Source of the DNA: CAYPTY01 sp964413935
Lineage (GTDB): Bacteria; Bacteroidota; Rhodothermia; Balneolales; Balneolaceae
Direction of reading: 5' to 3'
Assembly: GCA_964413935.1 (NCBI GenBank)
Contig: CAYPTY010000007.1
Span: forward strand, 62,001 to 126,000
DNA: 64,000 bases
In this document: piece by piece, positions 59,224 to 64,000 of the stretch
How positions within the stretch are numbered: the first letter of the stretch is position 1
Layout of the letters: each line of letters opens with the position of its first letter
Notes under the pieces: generated by a model
The model's input: the letters and a program-made list of their open reading frames with translations, nothing else
The model's database searches: none
What the model was told of the DNA's origin: nothing
Position numbers and translations under genes: made by a program

Positions 59224-59430
59224 ATGAAACCAATACTAATCATCATACTCACCCTTCTGACAATTCTGGCACTGTCCATGGTAATTAATGCACAACCATC
59301 CTTGCCAACAGGGCCATCACAGGCTCCTATTGACGGTGGACTTGGCGTACTTGCCGCTGCCGGAGGGACTTATGCATTGAAGAAACTCAGAGACCGGAAG
59401 AGGGAATCAGAACAGCAAAATGAGCTCTGA
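59224..59430 (+). CDS. Small PID-CTERM-type protein
   Basis: 68 residues: a signal peptide or helix (1-24), a short PSLPTGPSQAPIDGGLGVLA segment with the PID motif, a hydrophobic/glycine stretch (LGVLAAAGGTYALKK) and a basic end RDRKRESE. This is the layout of the Bacteroidota PID-CTERM sorting proteins. It follows the T9SS cargo gene by 114 bases. Function unknown. Confidence 0.75.
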   Translation: MKPILIIILTLLTILALSMVINAQPSLPTGPSQAPIDGGLGVLAAAGGTYALKKLRDRKRESEQQNEL

Positions 59431-59657
59431 TTTTTGCTGAAATGGCTAAGATCAGGCAATAATCCACTTGTTATGGATATTTATTTTCAAAAAGATTTGA
59501 AAAATTCACTGCTTTAAATTATTGTGGCACATCCAGTTAGTAAATATCGTCATTAAATAACTGGGTATATGTAACAGAAAAGGGCTTTTCCGGGAACTCT
59601 TAAAATTGCCGGAAAGTTAGTGTTACGATCTTGTTAACTATAACTAATGGAGCAATA
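59431..59657 (+). other. AT-rich leader region of the rhodopsin gene
   Basis: No gene seen. CTTTTCCGG (59585-59593) and CCGGAAAG (59609-59616) can form a hairpin about 45 bases before the start codon. I could not find a convincing -35/-10 pair. Confidence 0.4.
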
Positions 59658-60389
59658 ATGCTAAACACGTTAATGTTTGCCGGCACCATTGAAGCCGGGG
59701 ATGTAGTAGGCTTCACCTTCTTCATCGGCAGCATGGCGATGCTTGCGGCTACTGCTTTCTTTTTCGTAGAAAGAAACTCAGTAGAAGGCAAATGGAAACT
59801 CTCTCTTACCGTTTCCGGCCTTATCACAGGTATTGCGGCTGTCCACTATTACTACATGCGCGACTATTATATCACAATGGGCGAAAGTCCAACTGAATTC
59901 CGTTACATCGACTGGATTCTGACTGTACCACTGATGTGTGTTGAGTTCTATCTCCTCACTCGTCCATACGGTGCAAAGGCCTTTACTCTCTTCAAGCTTA
60001 TCGCCGCTTCAGTACTCATGCTTGTTACCGGTTACATCGGTGAGACTCCTGGTCTTGGTCTGGAAAGTAACGTTATGTGGGGTATCATCTCTACTATCGG
60101 TTACCTCTGGATCGTATACGAAGTATTCTTCGGAGATGTAGCTAAACTGGCAAAAGGAGCAAACAATCCTGCCCTAAGTCAGGCAATGTTCCTGTTGAAG
60201 ATTTTCATTACCCTAGGCTGGTCTATATATCCAATCGGATACATGACACTTCCAGGTAACCTGCTTGATGGCATGTTCAACCTTGATGTTATATACAACA
60301 TTGGTGATGCTATCAACAAAATCGGATTCGGTCTGGTTGTTTACTCTGTAGCTGTAGCTTCTTCATCAAAAGAAACTGCGACTGCTTAA
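59658..60389 (+). CDS. Xanthorhodopsin-like light-driven proton pump
   Basis: 243 residues, seven helices, from the ATG at 59658 with GGAG at 59648-59651. Helix C reads YIDWILTVPLMCVEF: Asp85 (acceptor), Thr89 and Glu96 (donor), the DTE pattern of outward proton pumps. Lys221 in helix G (INKIGFGL) holds retinal, and His63 can pair with Asp85. Met93 sits at the PR-105 tuning site, which suggests green absorption. Gly142 (MWGIIST) matches Gly156 of xanthorhodopsin, whose small side chain opens the retinal pocket for a carotenoid antenna. The retinal-forming enzyme is encoded convergently next door. Confidence 0.95.
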   Translation: MLNTLMFAGTIEAGDVVGFTFFIGSMAMLAATAFFFVERNSVEGKWKLSLTVSGLITGIAAVHYYYMRDYYITMGESPTEFRYIDWILTVPLMCVEFYLLTRPYGAKAFTLFKLIAASVLMLVTGYIGETPGLGLESNVMWGIISTIGYLWIVYEVFFGDVAKLAKGANNPALSQAMFLLKIFITLGWSIYPIGYMTLPGNLLDGMFNLDVIYNIGDAINKIGFGLVVYSVAVASSSKETATA

Positions 60390-60413
60390 CAAAAACAGCA
60401 GACAAAGTCTTCA

Positions 60414-60437
60414 AAGGCGATCTTTTCGGAGATCGCC
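60414..60437. terminator. Shared terminator between rhodopsin and blh
   Basis: AAAGGCGATC and GATCGCCTTT arms with a TTTTCGGA loop, flanked by T-run and A-run. The genes are convergent, so it can stop both. Confidence 0.9.
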
Positions 60438-60442
60438 TTTTT

Positions 60443-61372
60443 TTATGCCTTCCAGTTTTTGTAAAGGTTCTCAACAATGTACATATGAGGTAAGGTTAGT
60501 ACACTGATCGAAATAAATAGCAGTGAAATCAGCAGCTCCTCTTCACCGAAAGCATCCATGATATTGTACAGAAAAAGAATCCCGATATAAGAGATCAGGC
60601 TGAAGACAAACGACTCTCTGAAAAACCAGCCGTAGTTCACTTCTTTACCTTTCCTGCTCAGGAAATTGAGCATCACTTCTACATGATTGTAGGAATGCCA
60701 TACCCCGAAGTAGACCGCGAATGCCACAATAACATCCCCGTACAAAAAGAACAGAGAAACGATTAAAGCGTCGGCAAGATAAAATGCAAAACCCTTGCCT
60801 GACAGTTTTCCCGAGGCTGCCATCAGAAAGCACAGTGGATACACGGCCGCAAGCCCATAAGTCAGAACCTGAGGCTCAGCCATCGATCGGGTGTATTCGG
60901 CCAGCGAGAAACCGGTAACGGATTCAATCACTGCAGAAGAATAGGGGAGATCCCCGAAAAAGATAAGTCCTACTACAGAGATTCCACGCCCATAGTGAAT
61001 AATGATTTTTCTCCAGCCGGTTAAATCAAAACGTTCAGCATCGGCCTGACCAAAATGATACAGGGTCATTCCAAAGAAAATGATAAAACAAATCAGGGGT
61101 GAAATAATCCAGGCCAGGGTAAACGCAGCCATCACACCCAGATACCAGCCATAAAACTTGAGTCGGTACGACCATTTACTTTTGAAGGTATACAAGTGCT
61201 GAGCAATGATGTGATCTATGGCTCCATGAGGCATTCCGATCAGCAATATCACCAGGCCAAGTAATGGATATCGTACTGTTTCTGTTATTTCAGGGAAAAT
61301 CCAATTGAATATCAGGATAAAAACTCCAATACTGATCTGTATGCTTAACTTTTTTGCTTCTTCAGCTTTCAT
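60443..61372 (-). CDS. blh: Brp/Blh beta-carotene 15,15'-dioxygenase
   Basis: 309 residues from the ATG at 61372 (MKAEEAKKL), which I prefer because the longer start at 61423 would overlap the divergent ABC gene's start codon. Polytopic membrane protein with the Blh histidine motifs GMPHGAIDH, TLYHFGQADAERF, GVWHSYNHVEVM and LPHMYIVENLY, which bind iron. It cleaves beta-carotene to two retinals, the chromophore for the neighbouring rhodopsin. Confidence 0.93.
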   Translation of the reverse strand: MKAEEAKKLSIQISIGVFILIFNWIFPEITETVRYPLLGLVILLIGMPHGAIDHIIAQHLYTFKSKWSYRLKFYGWYLGVMAAFTLAWIISPLICFIIFFGMTLYHFGQADAERFDLTGWRKIIIHYGRGISVVGLIFFGDLPYSSAVIESVTGFSLAEYTRSMAEPQVLTYGLAAVYPLCFLMAASGKLSGKGFAFYLADALIVSLFFLYGDVIVAFAVYFGVWHSYNHVEVMLNFLSRKGKEVNYGWFFRESFVFSLISYIGILFLYNIMDAFGEEELLISLLFISISVLTLPHMYIVENLYKNWKA

Positions 61373-61421
61373 ATTCTGGTCTGTAGTGGTGGAATAGTGT
61401 TGCAAAAAGGTACAAAACGAC

Positions 61422-62159
61422 ATGATAAAACTTACCGGTATTTATAAGGCCTTCGGACAGGAAAAAGTACTTCAGGATATAAACCTGCAGATCCGGGAAA
61501 AAGAACAAGTGGCTCTAATAGGGGCCAGCGGAAGCGGAAAATCAACGCTGCTCAAAATCATTCTCGGACTGTTAAAAGCAGACCGCGGTGAAATCAGGAT
61601 TATGGATACCACACCGACGCCGGAAAATATTCTTGAGTTGAGGCATAACATCGGATATGTAATTCAGGAAGGGGGCTTATTCCCGCATCTCAGCTGCTTT
61701 GAGAACATCACCCTGCTTGCCTCTCATCTCGAGATGGACAAAAACTGGATGAAAGACAGGGTCAATAATCTATGTGAACTGACCAAGATCAGACCCGAAA
61801 TTCTGGATCGATATCCAGCAGAGTTATCCGGTGGGCAGCAGCAGCGTGTGGGCTTGATGCGGGCCCTCATGATGGATCCACCCCTGATCCTGCTGGATGA
61901 ACCCCTTGCTTCTATTGATCCGCTGGTTCGCTATGAGCTGCAAAACGATCTCCTTGAGATCTTTAATAACATGTCTAAAACCGTGTTGCTGGTCACTCAC
62001 GATCTGGGTGAGGCCGCCTTTCTCTCAGACCGGATCATACTTATGCATAAAGCCGGTGTTGTTCAGGATGCCTCCTTCGAAGAAATCATGGAGAATCCCG
62101 CAACACCCTTCGTAAATGAGTTCATAAATGCCCAAAGGAGTCCGGTATCAGGTATCTGA
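61422..62159 (+). CDS. Osmoprotectant-type ABC transporter ATP-binding protein
   Basis: 245 residues. Walker A GASGSGKST, Q-loop VIQEGGLFPHLS, signature ELSGGQQQRVGLMRAL, Walker B LILLDEPLASIDP, and H-loop VTHD. The closest type is OpuBA/OpuCA/ProV, but the CBS domains of larger ProV are absent. It energises the fused permease-binding protein encoded 14 bases downstream. Confidence 0.9.
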   Translation: MIKLTGIYKAFGQEKVLQDINLQIREKEQVALIGASGSGKSTLLKIILGLLKADRGEIRIMDTTPTPENILELRHNIGYVIQEGGLFPHLSCFENITLLASHLEMDKNWMKDRVNNLCELTKIRPEILDRYPAELSGGQQQRVGLMRALMMDPPLILLDEPLASIDPLVRYELQNDLLEIFNNMSKTVLLVTHDLGEAAFLSDRIILMHKAGVVQDASFEEIMENPATPFVNEFINAQRSPVSGI

Positions 62160-62173
62160 AACAATTAATATCG

Positions 62174-63634
62174 GTGGTCATCCTAATCAGCAGTTTCTGG
62201 CAGGAAAGTGATCAAGTTCAGGAACCGGTTCGCATTGGGTCAAAAGTGTTTACAGAATCTGTCATCCTTGGCGAAATTGCCAGACAAATTGGCCAATCCG
62301 AAGGCTACAATACCGAGTATTTCGAACAGCTGGGTGGCACTCGGATTGTATGGTCAACTTTAAATGAGGGCGAAATCGATGTATACGCCGAATATACCGG
62401 AACACTGTTGTTTGAAATCCTGGCTGATGAAAAACTTAAAAACGTCGATCAGCTTAGAACCTACCTCAGAAAAAAGGGCATCCGGATGACGCGCCCTCTG
62501 GGTTTCAATAACACCTATGCCATCGGGATGAGGAGGGAGCAGGCTGAAAACCTGGGTATTAAATCAATATCAGACCTCAAGAATCACCCGGAACTGCTTT
62601 ATGGGCTGGGAAATGAATTCATCGATCGGGCCGATGGCTGGCCCGGACTTCGCGATACCTATGGACTGAACCCTCAAAACCTCACTACGCTGGAGCATGA
62701 ACTGGCCTACAGAGGGCTAGGAAGCGGAAGTATTGATGTTATCGACCTGTATTCTACCGATGCGGAAATTGACTACTACGATATAAAAGCACTGGAAGAC
62801 GACCTTAATTATTTCCCCGACTATGAAGCCGTATTTCTCTATGCCGAAGAACTGGAGGAAACACATCCTGACTTTGTTCAAAAACTGAATCGTCTATCCG
62901 GAAAAATCAACGAAGAGGCCATGATTGGGATGAATGCAGATGCCAAAATAGAGCAGGTTCCCACTTCTGAAATAGCATATGGTTTCTTGAATCTTTATTT
63001 CGATGTGGAAGATGTAGAAGCCGGAGAAAGTTTCATTAACCGCCTGATTACAAACACCCTGGATCATCTCTATCTGGTTGGGATTTCACTTAGTCTGGCC
63101 ATTCTCATCGGAATTCCCCTTGGAGTACTGGCTGTAAAAACCCAGAAGCTGGAATCCCTGATTGTTGGAAGTGTAGGTATCCTGCAAACTATTCCATCTC
63201 TGGCTCTGCTTGTTTTTATGATTCCTTTATTCGGAATAGGCGCAGTACCCGCCATGGCCGCTCTGTTTCTTTATTCACTTCTGCCCATTGTGAGAAATAC
63301 CCACGCGGGAATCAAAAATATTCCGGATCCGGTGATGCAGTCGGCCCTTGCACTTGGACTCCCTTTCTATAATACGCTCTTTAAAATTGAATTACCCCTT
63401 GCTGCGGCCACCATACTGGCCGGTATCAAGACCTCTGCCGTGATCAATGTTGGAACGGCCACGCTTGGTGCGCTGATCGGTGCAGGTGGTTACGGTCAAC
63501 CTATTCTGCAGGGTATTCGCCTGGATTCAATGTCATTAATTCTGGAAGGAGCCATACCAGCAGCCGTGCTCGCTATCTTTGTACAGCTTATATTTGACCT
63601 CATCGAAAAGCACCAATTTGATTACAGTCAATGA
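62174..63634 (+). CDS. Fused osmoprotectant-binding protein and ABC permease
   Basis: 486 residues from a GTG at 62174 (a CTG further upstream is possible). A signal-anchor, then an OpuBC/OpuCC-type binding domain (VRIGSKVFTESVILGEIARQ; LGGTRIVWSTLNEGEIDVYA; EYTGTLLFEIL), and from about 290 a permease of five or so membrane segments (VKTQKLESLIVGSVGILQTI; EAA-type loop NTHAGIKNIPDPVMQSALAL GLP). The binding domain comes before the permease, the reverse of most Firmicutes fusions. Substrate is probably a betaine or other quaternary amine. Overlaps the next gene (ATGA). Confidence 0.88.
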   Translation: MVILISSFWQESDQVQEPVRIGSKVFTESVILGEIARQIGQSEGYNTEYFEQLGGTRIVWSTLNEGEIDVYAEYTGTLLFEILADEKLKNVDQLRTYLRKKGIRMTRPLGFNNTYAIGMRREQAENLGIKSISDLKNHPELLYGLGNEFIDRADGWPGLRDTYGLNPQNLTTLEHELAYRGLGSGSIDVIDLYSTDAEIDYYDIKALEDDLNYFPDYEAVFLYAEELEETHPDFVQKLNRLSGKINEEAMIGMNADAKIEQVPTSEIAYGFLNLYFDVEDVEAGESFINRLITNTLDHLYLVGISLSLAILIGIPLGVLAVKTQKLESLIVGSVGILQTIPSLALLVFMIPLFGIGAVPAMAALFLYSLLPIVRNTHAGIKNIPDPVMQSALALGLPFYNTLFKIELPLAAATILAGIKTSAVINVGTATLGALIGAGGYGQPILQGIRLDSMSLILEGAIPAAVLAIFVQLIFDLIEKHQFDYSQ

Positions 63635-64000
63635 AACGTAAAATTCTACTCATCTCACTACAGCTACTACTGGTTGTTTACCTTACGCTTTGCGGCTTCT
63701 TTTTCTTTATTCAGGACGACATCTTATTTAAACCTGATCGCCTGGACCGGGAATACGCCTTGGATTACGATTTTGAATTCGAAGAATATTTTTTTGAGGT
63801 GGATGAAGGTGTCGAACTGAATGCGGTACTGGCCAGATCTGGTTCCTCAAATGGCCTAATTTTCTTTTGTCATGGCAATAGAGGATCTATTCAAACCGAT
63901 CCTTTGAAATTCGAGGTTTTCCTTGATCGTGGATTTGATGTCTTCTATTTCGATTACCGGGGCTATGGCAAGAGCGATGGCTACATCGCTGATGAAGAAC
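63631..64000 (+). CDS. Alpha/beta hydrolase, 3' truncated by the window end
   Basis: Open from the ATG at 63631 to the edge (123 codons). An N-terminal membrane anchor (about 4-28, ILLISLQLLLVVYLTLCGFF), then the first part of an alpha/beta hydrolase: GLIFFCHGNRGSIQTD (oxyanion HGN) and DVFYFDYRGYGKSDGYIADE, typical of BEM46/FrsA-like serine hydrolases. The Ser nucleophile lies outside the window. It overlaps the transporter stop by 4 bases, so is co-transcribed with it. Confidence 0.85.
   Translation, partial: MKRKILLISLQLLLVVYLTLCGFFFFIQDDILFKPDRLDREYALDYDFEFEEYFFEVDEGVELNAVLARSGSSNGLIFFCHGNRGSIQTDPLKFEVFLDRGFDVFYFDYRGYGKSDGYIADEE

Noticed and set aside
1..64000. Search for CRISPR arrays, tRNA genes, insertion sequences and phage genes
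   Set aside because: No regularly spaced repeats, cloverleaf-type sequences, transposases or integrases were seen by eye.

Overview
This looks like a chromosomal scaffold segment from a flagellated, rhodopsin-bearing member of the Balneolia/Rhodothermota side of the Bacteroidota-like lineages. The signs are a type IX secretion C-terminal sorting domain, a PID-CTERM-type small protein, a chlamydial/Bacteroidota-type histone H1-like protein, a Brp/Blh carotene cleavage enzyme beside an antenna-type proton-pumping rhodopsin, and a Gram-negative flagellum with L and P rings. The genus assignment is inference; no rRNA gene is in the window. No tRNA, rRNA, CRISPR array, insertion sequence or prophage was seen. 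There is one assembly gap (100 N, 45964-46063).

Layout. 1-1794: two HisKA_2-type kinases, the second a receiver-kinase hybrid with a flagellar sigma-28-like promoter. 1805-4650 (minus): a cobalamin riboswitch driving a BtuB-like TonB receptor and a DUF6580-like membrane protein. 4713-5609 (minus): a PAS-type kinase, probable partner of the NtrC-type regulator at 41221-42666. 5773-24269 (plus): flgB-flgC-orf-fliE-fliF-fliG-fliH-fliI-fliJ-motE-fliK-flgD-TIGR02530-flgE, then motA-motB-fliL-fliM-fliN/Y-fliO-fliP-fliQ-fliR. 24372-26027: an SQR-like flavoprotein plus a 55-residue companion. 26126-32454 (minus): flhB-flhA-flhF-flhG-small membrane protein-fliA. 32746-41219 (plus): flgF-flgG-flgA-flgH-flgI-flgJ-flgN-flgK-flgL and a glycosyltransferase-like TPR protein. 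41221-46151 (minus): NtrC-type activator, FlgM-like, FliT-like, fliD, fliS and a gap-broken flagellin. 46386-55845: a kinase, small proteins, a histone-like protein, a kinase-fold/cytidine deaminase pair, a GH3-beta-lactamase fusion and a penicillin acylase. 55984-59430: hydroxyacyl-CoA dehydrogenase, a T9SS cargo protein and a PID-CTERM protein. 59658-61372: rhodopsin and Blh. 61422-64000: an osmoprotectant ABC transporter and the start of an alpha/beta hydrolase.

How it works together. The early flagellar operons (flgB, flhB, flgF) each carry a -24/-12-like motif just before the first gene, which fits control by the kinase/NtrC-type pair through sigma-54 (rpoN itself is not in the window). 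FliA (sigma-28) is encoded at the end of the flhB operon. Four closely matching sigma-28-like promoters precede flagellin, fliS-fliD, motA and the receiver-kinase gene at 742. A FlgM-like anti-sigma factor closes the fliS operon. This gives a readable three-tier regulon.

The most unusual points are: an FlhF whose GTPase motifs are all degraded, paired with an FlhG that lacks the FlhF-activating N-terminal peptide; a FlgH without a lipobox cysteine; a FliM without the usual CheY-binding N-terminal peptide; and a degenerate glycosyltransferase-TPR protein at the end of the flgK-flgL operon.
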